Shown here in pieces: positions 32,172-40,570 of a stretch of DNA of 64,000 nucleotides (position 1 is the stretch's first letter; every line of letters begins with the position of its first letter). Under the pieces are notes generated by a model. That model had not been told where the DNA came from. It worked only from the letters and a program-made list of their open reading frames with translations, and did no database searches. The DNA is from Clostridia bacterium (GTDB lineage: Bacteria > Bacillota > Clostridia > Oscillospirales > Acutalibacteraceae), in NCBI GenBank assembly GCA_017395425.1, contig JAFPUM010000054.1, positions 1-64,000 on the forward strand, given 5' to 3'. The position numbers and the translations under genes are program-made.

Positions 32172-32221
32172 AAAAAACGCATACACAAACCGCTTTTGAT
32201 CAAAGCAATCTGCGTATGCGT
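32172..32221 (-). terminator. Terminator after the ECF S component gene
   Basis: Stem ACGCATAC (32177-32184) with GTATGCGT (32214-32221) plus inner pairing; on the minus strand it ends in a run of Ts. Confidence 0.85.
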
Positions 32222-32266
32222 ATTCATCGAAAATAAGCTATGCTGTTTTTCTGTTTTTGACCTGAA

Positions 32267-32884
32267 CTAGTTTTTGGCTTGTTTATGGTTGCTCTTGGAA
32301 CCCACGGCTTTTCGTCCCTCCGCAATGAGACGGACAATTGCCGGGCTGAGAATCATATTGGTCGCCATTTCAATCAGGAAGTTGACGCCCACAAAGCCCA
32401 CAATCATATAAACGAATACATCGACGAATCCCAGCGCCTCTCCCAAGCGCTCCTCTCCCCAGCCTTTGACGGTGTCGTAGAAAAAGACGCAGCAACCCAG
32501 CAGAAACGTACCGGTGTTGACAATCGGCGCGGTAATAGCCGCCAGCACCACGCCCAGCGTTGTGTTTTTCTTTTCAACCAGACTGAAAACCACACCGGCA
32601 AGGAATCCTGCCAGCGTACCCTTGAGCAGACAGACGATAATGGTTCCCGGTACATTCACGGCGAAAAACGGCGCCGCGTCCAACAGCGTCATATAGCCGA
32701 AAATAAATCCGAGCCATGCGCCTGCCCGTTTGCCATAGAGCGCCGCTCCGATGACAATCGGCACCAGACTCAGCGTGATGGAGAAAGTACCGAACCGGAT
32801 ACTGCCTCCGACGAGCTGAAGCACGACCACAATGGCTGTCAACAGTGCCACGCCGACGAGCTTCAATGTGTTGACCTTTTTCAT
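32267..32884 (-). CDS. ECF transporter S component, probably pantothenate-specific (PanT-like)
   Basis: A 205-residue membrane protein with about six hydrophobic segments and the pattern of energy-coupling-factor substrate-binding subunits (GTFSITLSLVPIVIGAALYG, and LKGTLAGFLAGVVFSLVEKK). S components catch vitamins and use a shared EcfAAT motor encoded elsewhere. The gene is directly downstream of coaX on the same strand, so pantothenate is the likely substrate; this rests on context only. Start at the ATG behind AGGAGG (32891-32896). Confidence 0.82.
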   Translation of the reverse strand: MKKVNTLKLVGVALLTAIVVVLQLVGGSIRFGTFSITLSLVPIVIGAALYGKRAGAWLGFIFGYMTLLDAAPFFAVNVPGTIIVCLLKGTLAGFLAGVVFSLVEKKNTTLGVVLAAITAPIVNTGTFLLGCCVFFYDTVKGWGEERLGEALGFVDVFVYMIVGFVGVNFLIEMATNMILSPAIVRLIAEGRKAVGSKSNHKQAKN

Positions 32885-32982
32885 AAAAAAACCTCCTGCT
32901 GCCGTTCCACACAACGATGGATACGACGCAATTATTTTATATTGAAGACAATGCGTCTCCGCATTATTCCAATATCCACTTT

Positions 32983-33753
32983 TTATGATTTTTTGTTCTT
33001 CTCGTAGAGAATGCGCAATCCATCCAGCACCAGATTTTCGTCCTGAATAAAATGCCGTTTGCAGCAGCGCACCACTTCTCCGGAAAAACCACCCGTAGCG
33101 ATAGCGGTGACCGGCATTCCCAGTTCTTCCTCGATTCTGTCCAGCATACCGTCCAGCAGCGAAGCCGCACCCAGAATCAGTCCCGACTGCATGGATTCAA
33201 TGGTGCTGCGCCCCACCACCCGTTTCGGGGCAGCATATCCGATTTCAGGAAGCAACGCGGTATTATTGACCAATGCCATCAGCGATGTGCGGATGCCGGG
33301 ATAGATAATGCCGCCAATCATCTTGCCGTCCTGATCCACCACGGAAATGGTGCTGGCGGTTCCCAGATCGCACACCGCATTGGGAAGCGGGTATTTGGTA
33401 CGCGCCGCCACCGAAACGGCAAGTAAATCCGCTCCCAGTTCGGCGGGGTCATTAATCGCTATATTCAAACCGGTTTTCATGCCCGGACCCACGATCATCG
33501 GAGAAAGACCTGTCACCTTCCCCACCGCCCGGCAAATCGGCTGGGTCACGGCTGGCGATACGGACGCCACAATGGAGCCATCCAGCGCTGCCACATCACA
33601 ATGATACAATTGAAAAATACCCATCAGCTCGACAGCATACTGATCGCCGGTCCGGTTCAGGTCTGTCGCAATACGAGCCGTAAATGTCAGTGTTTTGTCG
33701 TCATACACACCGACCGTTACATTAGTGTTGCCGATATCAATCGCCAGAAGCAT
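32983..33753 (-). CDS. coaX: Type III pantothenate kinase
   Basis: A 256-residue ASKHA-fold kinase for the first step of coenzyme A synthesis. It starts with LLAIDIGNTNVTVGVYD (phosphate-binding), has GPGMKTGLNI, DPAELGADLLA and DLGTASTISVVD, all family hallmarks. Type III enzymes need a monovalent cation and are not inhibited by CoA. Start at the ATG 6 bases behind GGGGAGAGG. First gene of an apparent coaX-S component operon. Confidence 0.95.
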   Translation of the reverse strand: MLLAIDIGNTNVTVGVYDDKTLTFTARIATDLNRTGDQYAVELMGIFQLYHCDVAALDGSIVASVSPAVTQPICRAVGKVTGLSPMIVGPGMKTGLNIAINDPAELGADLLAVSVAARTKYPLPNAVCDLGTASTISVVDQDGKMIGGIIYPGIRTSLMALVNNTALLPEIGYAAPKRVVGRSTIESMQSGLILGAASLLDGMLDRIEEELGMPVTAIATGGFSGEVVRCCKRHFIQDENLVLDGLRILYEKNKKS

Positions 33754-33789
33754 GGTCAACCTCTCCCCTACTCTGTTCAATATGTTCTT

Positions 33790-33818
33790 ATTTTACACCA
33801 GTTTTAGTTGACTGTCAA
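33790..33818 (-). promoter_or_regulatory. SigA promoter of coaX
   Basis: Minus-strand TTGACA (33813-33818) and TAAAAT (33790-33795), 17-base spacer, about 30 bases before the start codon. Confidence 0.8.
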
Positions 33819-33844
33819 TCTTTATTTTCAGATGCCCTCCATTC

Positions 33845-33886
33845 AAAAGAAATAAGACCCCCCTTTGCGGATGCAATGGGAGTCTT
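33845..33886 (-). terminator. Terminator after dpaB
   Basis: Minus-strand stem AAGACTCCC with GGGGGGTCTT followed by ATTTCTTTT. It separates the dipicolinate genes from coaX. Confidence 0.75.
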
Positions 33887-33920
33887 ATAAAACAAAACAC
33901 AGCAAAAAATACTAAAAAAC

Positions 33921-34502
33921 TCAGACATACAACGGCTGCACTTGTTTTCCTTCCAGCGCGGCGCGAATGGCTTCCGGCGTCTTGTCAAAATGTGCCACCA
34001 TGGAATTCGGCTTTTTAACCGGATCGTCCTGCGACAGCGGAATCAGATAGATATGCTTGCTGTTCATCAGCAAACCGATATTTTTGGCAGCGGCAGCCAG
34101 GGCGTCATTGGTGGATACCCCCAGCACCAACGGTCTGGCGTTGCGCAGGTGGGCTTTTGCCGCCAATGTGACCGCCGTATCCGTCACCCCGCTCGCCAGC
34201 TTTGCCAGCGTGTTGCCCGTGCACGGGGAAATCACCAATATATCCAGCAGCTTCTGAGGACCGATCGGCTCTGCCTGCGGAATGGTGTGTATTACCATTC
34301 TGCCGCAGATTCCCTCAATTTCTTTGACAAAATCCGACGCGCGTCCAAAGCGGGTATCCAACGTATAAGCATTCTCCGACATGATGGGATACACATCAGC
34401 CCCCATCTCCGCCAGCACCTTCATCTCGTCAATCGAGCGGCGGAAGGTACAGAACGAGCCGCACAGCGCATATCCCACGCGGATTCCTGTAAAATTCTCC
34501 AT
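33921..34502 (-). CDS. dpaB: Dipicolinate synthase subunit B
   Basis: A 193-residue flavoprotein-fold subunit (SpoVFB) that with DpaA oxidises dihydrodipicolinate to dipicolinic acid, the major spore-core solute. Recognised by GYALCGSFCTF near the N-terminus, ISPCTGNTLAKLASGVTDTAV and LGVSTNDALAAAAKNIG. ATG chosen over a GTG one codon earlier, with SD GGAGGAAT. It follows dpaA after seven bases in the usual order. In Bacillus the pair is made in the mother cell under SigK; no clear SigK site was identified here. Confidence 0.94.
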   Translation of the reverse strand: MENFTGIRVGYALCGSFCTFRRSIDEMKVLAEMGADVYPIMSENAYTLDTRFGRASDFVKEIEGICGRMVIHTIPQAEPIGPQKLLDILVISPCTGNTLAKLASGVTDTAVTLAAKAHLRNARPLVLGVSTNDALAAAAKNIGLLMNSKHIYLIPLSQDDPVKKPNSMVAHFDKTPEAIRAALEGKQVQPLYV

Positions 34503-34509
34503 CACGCTT

Positions 34510-35376
34510 TTATTCCTCCTCCAACATCAACATCACGGTATCTTTGATAATTCCGGCAGCGGTCAGGGGCGCATACTGCCCCGGCAGTCCTAACGCACGC
34601 CACGCCTGTATATCCCGCTTTTGGCATGCCTCTGTATCTACCCCGCCCGGCAGAGATGCCAGATCCATGATGGCGGCGCCGGACGGTAAATGATCCAGAA
34701 AGCGATGATCGATAACAGGCGCAGGCACCGTGTTGATGACTATCTCAAAATCCTTTGCCCGACGGATGGCTTTGGGAAAGGTCAGCGCTTCCATGCCCTG
34801 CGAGGTAACCCATGCCCGATCGCTCGGTCTGCGTGCCGCCACCGCGACATCCGCGCCAAGTGTCCGCAGCATTGGCGCCAGCGAACGCGTAATCCTGCCG
34901 CATCCTGTTATCAGAATATGACTGCCGCAGATGGTGCGCGGCACATGGACAATCAGTTCTGCCAGCGCCCCTTCGGCGGTTGCCTGAGCGTTGCGCAGCA
35001 GAAACGATTCATTAGCCGAATAATCCAGCAGATTGAGCTTCGCGTATTCGGTAGAAACGCTCCGTAACGGAGAGGCGATGCCGACAAAGACCGTTTTGCC
35101 TCGAAGTGCCTCGCAGAATTCTCCGTCCAAAGCAATACGATATTGGCTGAGCGGTGCATTGAGCGTCACGCCGTCCCGGGTGGCAGGCATAGGCAAAATG
35201 ATGATATCCGACATCAGCACAGCGGTCAGCGGGTCCGTGGAAGCGGTTCCGATCAACAGATGGGGCATCTGCTCAAATCCGGCACAATATACAGTCGCAC
35301 CCTCTCCCGCTAACAGATTGGCAAGCGCAGCCTGACGCGCGTCGCCCCCGATGACAGCAAATATGGATTGATCCAA
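34510..35376 (-). CDS. dpaA: Dipicolinate synthase subunit A
   Basis: A 288-residue dehydrogenase-like subunit (SpoVFA). N-terminal FAVIGGDARQAALANLLA and a second nucleotide-binding motif HILITGCGRITRSLAPML are typical, as is VINTVPAPVID. TTG start with strong SD GAGGAGGG. Presence of both subunits shows that spores would contain dipicolinate made by the SpoVF route rather than by the EtfA route of some clostridia. Confidence 0.94.
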   Translation of the reverse strand: MDQSIFAVIGGDARQAALANLLAGEGATVYCAGFEQMPHLLIGTASTDPLTAVLMSDIIILPMPATRDGVTLNAPLSQYRIALDGEFCEALRGKTVFVGIASPLRSVSTEYAKLNLLDYSANESFLLRNAQATAEGALAELIVHVPRTICGSHILITGCGRITRSLAPMLRTLGADVAVAARRPSDRAWVTSQGMEALTFPKAIRRAKDFEIVINTVPAPVIDHRFLDHLPSGAAIMDLASLPGGVDTEACQKRDIQAWRALGLPGQYAPLTAAGIIKDTVMLMLEEE

Positions 35377-35491
35377 TAGCAGTCCCTCCTCAGCGTTTTT
35401 TTCATAACCTGTTTTTTATCGGTCCGATGCTCCCCCGTCATTCCCTGATCCCTCCTATTTTCATAGTATGGCGCATCTCCGCAAAAGACAC

Positions 35492-35534
35492 AAAAAAAGG
35501 TCGTGAAAGAGCGCTGTGGCTCTTCCATGACCTT
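35492..35534 (-). terminator. Terminator after the zinc-ribbon gene
   Basis: Minus-strand stem AAGGTCATGGAAGAG paired with CTCTTTCACGACCTT, followed by a T run. It sits in the 283-base gap before dpaA, otherwise empty. Confidence 0.85.
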
Positions 35535-35659
35535 TGAATTGGCAATGCTTTCGGTTGAACAGGTTCTGTTGGTAATTTCTATAATTATATTATGCTATCA
35601 ACAAAAATCTCATGTCAATGATCCTTGGCAAAGCGTCATCGAGCAGAAAAACAATCTGA

Positions 35660-35935
35660 TTAGTTTTCCTTCATCTTTGCAAAGCACTCGCTGCAATAAA
35701 CCGGGCGACCGTCCGTGGGCTTGAAGGGAACCTTTGCCTCACCGCCACAAGCCGCGCAAACAGCGGTATACTGCTCACGCTGCTGTCTCGACGCATTCTT
35801 TCTTGAGTCACGGCACTCTTTGCAGCGCTGGGGCTCGTTTTCAAAGCCCTTGCTGGCATAGAATTCCTGTTCGCCTGCGGTGAAAATAAATTCCTTGCCG
35901 CAATCTTTGCATCTGAGAGTCTTGTCTTCGTACAT
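35660..35935 (-). CDS. Small zinc-ribbon protein
   Basis: A 91-residue protein with four CxxC pairs: CKDC and CKEC in the first half, CAAC and CSEC in the second. The first half matches the probable zinc-ribbon domain family (DKTLRCKDCGKEFIFTAGEQ), found in many Clostridia, and the second half is a CxxC-zinc domain. Its function is not known. The gene lies just downstream of the SigH-like gene on the same strand. Start at the ATG behind GAGGT; the longer frame upstream lacks an SD. Confidence 0.82.
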   Translation of the reverse strand: MYEDKTLRCKDCGKEFIFTAGEQEFYASKGFENEPQRCKECRDSRKNASRQQREQYTAVCAACGGEAKVPFKPTDGRPVYCSECFAKMKEN

Positions 35936-36071
35936 GATAAAATACCTCGCTTTGAGAAATGAAATGGGGGTGCCTCGCAACACAGAGCAACGGTACCGCC
36001 GCATCTGTCCTTACAAGAGCCTATCAATACCGCGCTCATGAACTGATCGCGATATCAAATAAAGAAAAAAA

Positions 36072-36671
36072 CTAATCGGTTTGAAACGACTTCATTTTCT
36101 TCCTTACTCTCTGAATTGCATTATCCACTGACTTGACACTGATACCAAGCAGCTTCGCCGTCTTTTCGTAAGAAAAACCTCTGAGACGCATCTCCACAAC
36201 GGTCTTTTCCAACTCAGTAAGCCGCGAAGCAATCGCCTCCGTCAGCCTGCCGATGTTCTCTTTTTCAAATATGCGCCCTTCGGGATTCCCTGACGACGCA
36301 GATAAATCGTCAGTCAACGTATTGCCCATCATCTCCGCCTCAACCAGCTCACGATGATCATTCAGCGGACGGTTTTTCTGACTGAGATACATCCTTACCG
36401 CAGACACCAATACACGATCCACACACAACTCGGCATATGTGCGAAAAGAAGCACCTTTGTTCGGATCAAAACTCTTTACCGCATTGAAAAAACCAATGGC
36501 CGCCTCCTGCGAGAGATCATCCACATCACAGCCGCTCAAGTGTTCTCTGGCAGACGCCTTGGCGTGTATCATTGAGCTGTAACGTCCCAGCAGGCAGGCA
36601 AACGCTTCCTGATCGTCTGCTTTGGAGAGGGTAATTAACTCATTGTCCGTCATTTCTGAGAGAGAACGCAT
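36072..36671 (-). CDS. sigH: SigH-like RNA polymerase sigma factor
   Basis: A 199-residue sigma-70 family factor. Region 2 covers about residues 10-85 (DVDDLSQEAAIGFFNAVKSFD) and region 4 about 140-195, ending with GISVKSVDNAIQRVRKKM, the SigH-type helix-turn-helix end. SigH (Spo0H) drives early sporulation and stationary-phase genes, consistent with the spoIIIA and dpa operons nearby. ATG behind AGAGGAGAGG. A good SigA promoter lies at 36789-36817. Another alternative sigma cannot be excluded. Confidence 0.82.
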   Translation of the reverse strand: MRSLSEMTDNELITLSKADDQEAFACLLGRYSSMIHAKASAREHLSGCDVDDLSQEAAIGFFNAVKSFDPNKGASFRTYAELCVDRVLVSAVRMYLSQKNRPLNDHRELVEAEMMGNTLTDDLSASSGNPEGRIFEKENIGRLTEAIASRLTELEKTVVEMRLRGFSYEKTAKLLGISVKSVDNAIQRVRKKMKSFQTD

Positions 36672-36788
36672 GATACCTCTCCTCTCACAACCGCGCCTGA
36701 CACAATACAGTAAAGGCAGTGACCCCTTGACCAAATCATATTTCCCAAAAGCTGCATAAACGAAACGCAATTCACATTGCTAGTTAGT

Positions 36789-36817
36789 ATATTACACCAA
36801 AATAACTTCTTTGTCAA
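36789..36817 (-). promoter_or_regulatory. SigA promoter of the sigH-like gene
   Basis: Minus-strand TTGACA (36812-36817) and TAATAT (36789-36794), 17-base spacer, leaving a leader of about 115 bases. Confidence 0.8.
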
Positions 36818-36864
36818 TAGGATTTCGTCATAATTTTATAAATTATTAAATCCAATCCTTGGTT

Positions 36865-38241
36865 TTACGCCTCATCCGTTTTGGATTGTATCTCAGCCAG
36901 CACTTTGGAAACCGCTCCGCCAGCCACTCTGGCACCGTTGCCGCCGTTCTGCACAAACGATACGAACGCGTAGGGATAGTTTTCGTTCCGGCAGAAACCG
37001 ATAAACCACGCGTGGGAAGTCTGACCGCCGTCCAGTTCGGCAGTGCCGCTTTTGGCACAGATTTCCATGCCTTGTGGGAAATTTTCCTCACCGTATTTCG
37101 TGAGAACGTTGTTGCGCATCATTTCCGCCAGCTGATCGGCTGTGTTGCGGCTGAGACAGCGTGTGCTATCGGGCGAAACCGGAAGCGTGCGGCGAAAGCC
37201 GGAGGAATCGGTGATTTTTTCAATCAGATACGGCTCCACACACATCCCATGGTTGGCAATGATTCCCGCGCAGCGCATCATGGCAAACGGGCTGACCAGA
37301 TCGTTATGCTGCCCGATACCCGTCCATGAAAGCTCGTTTTCACCGCCCGACGTGGCAATACTGCCTTTGACGACTTTGATGCCGTTGAGTGTATGGGCTT
37401 CAGTGATGCCAAGCTGCCGCGCATACCGCACCGTGGTTTCCCAGCCGAGCTGACGCGAAATATTGCCGAACGCAATATTGCAGGAATTAGCCAAGGCCTG
37501 CGGGAAGTCCTCTTCGTGATGGGTGCCGGAGCAGACGATTTTCTGCCCGTTGATAATTTCATATCGGTGGCAGACGAAGGTCTGGTCAAAGATATCGTCG
37601 ATGGTATCAATCGCGGCAGCCGCCGTGACAAGTTTGTAAGTGGAGCCGGGCGTAAAGCGGGAAGAAAGCACACGGTTGAGATACACGCCCTCATAACTGT
37701 CATCATCCGCGGAAATCACAGGCGGATTTTCCGGATCGTAGGTCGGCGTGCTGACCAGACAGATCACCTCGCCGGTCCGGTAATTGTAAATACACATGGC
37801 GCCTTTTTTGCCCTTAAGCTGCTTATAGGCGGCTGCACAGATATCAGCGTCCAATGTGGTATAAATGCTGTTGCCGGTGCCGCTGACGGAATAGGTGCCG
37901 TTAATGATATTATACCCCATCAATTCGTCGGCATACACTTTTTGAAGGGAGGTAGCGATATTGCTTTTTTTGTCCCCCACAATGTGCATCGTCGCGCAGC
38001 GGACGTTTTTATTGTCACTGTACTTTCTCACGCCGTCTTCCGTGTGAACCAGTGGGTTGCCGTCCCGGTCATAAATCGCGCCGCCGATCAGCACGCCGTT
38101 GGCATAGATGTGTTTGTTGGCGGTAAAATTGACCCATTGGCTGCCGTCATGGAAAAAACGGTAGGAAAAGACGCCTACTCCCACCATCAGACAGAGAATA
38201 ATCAGCAAAACGCTCATCGCGCGCCGCTTCACTTTTTTCAT
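36865..38241 (-). CDS. Class B penicillin-binding protein (transpeptidase)
   Basis: A 458-residue membrane-anchored transpeptidase that cross-links peptidoglycan. One N-terminal membrane helix (about 9-28), then a short pedestal, then the penicillin-binding domain with SxxK (Ser200-TYK203), SxN (Ser253-Cys-Asn255) and KSGT (Lys397-Thr400). No glycosyltransferase domain. It follows the SEDS glycosyltransferase gene by 24 bases, the standard SEDS-bPBP pairing for elongation, division or spore cortex. At 458 residues it is compact for the class. Confidence 0.93.
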   Translation of the reverse strand: MKKVKRRAMSVLLIILCLMVGVGVFSYRFFHDGSQWVNFTANKHIYANGVLIGGAIYDRDGNPLVHTEDGVRKYSDNKNVRCATMHIVGDKKSNIATSLQKVYADELMGYNIINGTYSVSGTGNSIYTTLDADICAAAYKQLKGKKGAMCIYNYRTGEVICLVSTPTYDPENPPVISADDDSYEGVYLNRVLSSRFTPGSTYKLVTAAAAIDTIDDIFDQTFVCHRYEIINGQKIVCSGTHHEEDFPQALANSCNIAFGNISRQLGWETTVRYARQLGITEAHTLNGIKVVKGSIATSGGENELSWTGIGQHNDLVSPFAMMRCAGIIANHGMCVEPYLIEKITDSSGFRRTLPVSPDSTRCLSRNTADQLAEMMRNNVLTKYGEENFPQGMEICAKSGTAELDGGQTSHAWFIGFCRNENYPYAFVSFVQNGGNGARVAGGAVSKVLAEIQSKTDEA

Positions 38242-38265
38242 ATCCGATCCAGCACTCCTTTCCCA

Positions 38266-40452
38266 TCAATACCGATGCTTTTTGCCGATATAGCTTTCTC
38301 CCGTATCGGAATCGTCCGAGCCGGTATAGCGGTGCCGCTGCCGGGAGCGCCGCACGGTTTCGCTTGACACAGGCTCTCCCATGGGTTGCGACGGAGGTGC
38401 CGAAGCATGGGGAGGCATTGTCGGCTGAACCTGCGAAGGAACAGAAGAAACAGCGGAAGCCGTTTGCACGGCGGGCGGTACCGTTTTCACCGGTTCAGCC
38501 GCTTCCACATATCCCGCGCCGCCTTCTTCCTGCTGCGCGGCAAAGTCGATGTCCGCTTCCCGCCGCAAAACCCCCATATCAATGAGCTTTGCGCGCACGC
38601 GCTCCGCAAGCTGTCCCAGCTTGGAAAAATCATACTCACTGCGTCCGATACGGTTTTCCATCTCGGATACCCGTCGACCCTGCGCGTCATACATCGGCTG
38701 ACCGCTCATCATGCGGGTCTGGAAGTTTTCTCTGGCAGCGGCAAAGCTGGCGTTGCGGCGGGTATCAGCCGCCTTGATAAACGCAAGCAGTCCCCAGCTG
38801 GACAGCATACTGGAACCGCCGTTGGACACAAACGGAAATGTCACGCCGGTCAGCGGCAGAATATCCACTGACCCCAGCGTATTCAATGTTGTCTGAAACA
38901 CCATCATGCTCACCGCCGCGCAAGCGGCAATGACATAGAAGGAGGAACGACCGTTGCCCGCGCTCTTGACGGTAAACGCCGCCAGCGCGCAGATAGCCGC
39001 AACCGAAAGTACCGCTACGATAAGCCCCCATTCCTCGCATACCACACCGAATACCAAGTCGGTATCCGCGGCTACCACATTCCGGAGCCAGCCGTTCCCG
39101 ATGCCCACACCCGCAATACCGCCGCTGGCTGCCGCCGACATGGTACGGGTCTGCTGATAACCTGTGTCATACGCGTGCTCCCACGCGTGACCCCAGACCT
39201 CAAACCGCCTTGCCACATAGGGCTTGAATTTCAGCACCAGCATCACGCCGAACACTACCGTCGCGCCGATCAGGGCAATCGTGGCGAAATCGCCCGACCG
39301 CATGAAAGCGATCACAACGAACGCCACAAAGAAAATCGACGCGGTGCCAAAGTCGCCCATCAGCGCCAACGCGCCGATACACACGCCCGAAAACCCGATA
39401 AAATAAAACAGATTCTTCTTGGTGAGCAGCATATCCAGCGTTCCCGCGCCGATAAAGACAAACGCCACCTTCACCAGCTCCGACGGCTGAAGCGATACGC
39501 CGCCGAGTGAAATCCAGTTGCGCGCGCCGTTTTTGACCTGACCGAAAACCACGTTGAAAAACAGCAGCGCTACGGCGGCAATCATCACATACATTTTCAC
39601 CGAGGTGACACGCTTGAGATCACGCAAAAACCATCCAATCAGAATAAAGAGCCCGAATCCCAGCAAAAACGCAAAAAACTGTTTATAGAGTTCCTTTGGC
39701 TCCCCCGAAGCCGCCACAGAAAAACCGATGGTGGAAAGGAAAAACGCCAGCATTTCCACTTCCACGCCGGTTTTGACCAGCACGCGCATGACCGCATAAT
39801 ACGCCCACATCAAAAAGCCCAATCCGCCGAAACAGACAATCACCGACGTTCTGTCCACTTCCCCGCCCGACAGCAATTCCATGGCGGTCAGCACCAGAAA
39901 TACACTCAGCAGCATCAGTGTATGCACCGGTCTCAGGAGCTTAGCCACTTTCTGGTTGGCGTTTTTTCGGTCGCTCCTCGGACGCGTGACCAGAAAGCGG
40001 GCTTCCACGCCGGCAAAATTCAGCGTACTGCCCGCCGTCAGTACGGCGGTTCCCTTGACAGGGACGCCGTTGACTTTCACCCCGCCGGTGGAGCCGAGAT
40101 CGGATATGGTCCATTTTTTGTTTTCATCCCGGAGCAGCACCGCGTGAGATCGGGATACGGTGGGATAATCAATTACAATATCACTGGAAGCGGCCCGTCC
40201 GATGGTGTTCTCCCAGTGGCTCACCGGCACCCGACCGAATCCTTCCACTTCCAGATACGCCCATACCTCCGGTGCTTCCTGTCCCGACAGCATGGAACGC
40301 ACGCACCGCCATAGCACAACCAATGCAATGACCGGAATCATCCATCGCGCAAAAAACGTAATACCACCCATGGAATGTACGATTCCCTTGATGAAATCCC
40401 ACAATTCTTCCCCGAATGTGGGGGTATTCGTTACTGTCATCCAGTACCACAT
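38266..40452 (-). CDS. FHA domain-SEDS (FtsW/RodA/SpoVE) fusion protein
   Basis: A 728-residue protein. A membrane helix (about 33-50) is followed by an FHA phosphothreonine-binding domain at about 80-155 (IGRAASSDIVI, VSRSHA, DLGSTGG, VNG). Then come about ten helices of the SEDS peptidoglycan polymerase, with GARNWISLGGVSLQPSEL, DTDLVFGVVCEEWG and FPFVSNGGSSML. A Pro/Ser-rich cytoplasmic tail of about 130 residues ends the protein. The FHA domain suggests control by a Ser/Thr kinase, though no kinase is in this window. It precedes a class B PBP, its probable catalytic partner. SD GGGGGAACGG before the ATG. Confidence 0.92.
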   Translation of the reverse strand: MWYWMTVTNTPTFGEELWDFIKGIVHSMGGITFFARWMIPVIALVVLWRCVRSMLSGQEAPEVWAYLEVEGFGRVPVSHWENTIGRAASSDIVIDYPTVSRSHAVLLRDENKKWTISDLGSTGGVKVNGVPVKGTAVLTAGSTLNFAGVEARFLVTRPRSDRKNANQKVAKLLRPVHTLMLLSVFLVLTAMELLSGGEVDRTSVIVCFGGLGFLMWAYYAVMRVLVKTGVEVEMLAFFLSTIGFSVAASGEPKELYKQFFAFLLGFGLFILIGWFLRDLKRVTSVKMYVMIAAVALLFFNVVFGQVKNGARNWISLGGVSLQPSELVKVAFVFIGAGTLDMLLTKKNLFYFIGFSGVCIGALALMGDFGTASIFFVAFVVIAFMRSGDFATIALIGATVVFGVMLVLKFKPYVARRFEVWGHAWEHAYDTGYQQTRTMSAAASGGIAGVGIGNGWLRNVVAADTDLVFGVVCEEWGLIVAVLSVAAICALAAFTVKSAGNGRSSFYVIAACAAVSMMVFQTTLNTLGSVDILPLTGVTFPFVSNGGSSMLSSWGLLAFIKAADTRRNASFAAARENFQTRMMSGQPMYDAQGRRVSEMENRIGRSEYDFSKLGQLAERVRAKLIDMGVLRREADIDFAAQQEEGGAGYVEAAEPVKTVPPAVQTASAVSSVPSQVQPTMPPHASAPPSQPMGEPVSSETVRRSRQRHRYTGSDDSDTGESYIGKKHRY

Positions 40453-40491
40453 AAAACCGTTCCCCCTTCTTTCCCTATTTCCTTAAAACAC

Positions 40492-40529
40492 AATGGTCGG
40501 TATCCGCCAAAAAGCAGACACCGACCATT
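40492..40529 (-). terminator. Hairpin after the serpin gene
   Basis: Stem AATGGTCGG (40492-40500) with CCGACCATT (40521-40529) plus inner pairs, followed on the minus strand by a T-containing tail (GTGTTTTAAGG). Confidence 0.65.
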
Positions 40530-40570
40530 GGCTCATACTTCATTTCACGCCCGTAGGACGTTTTTTTCGC

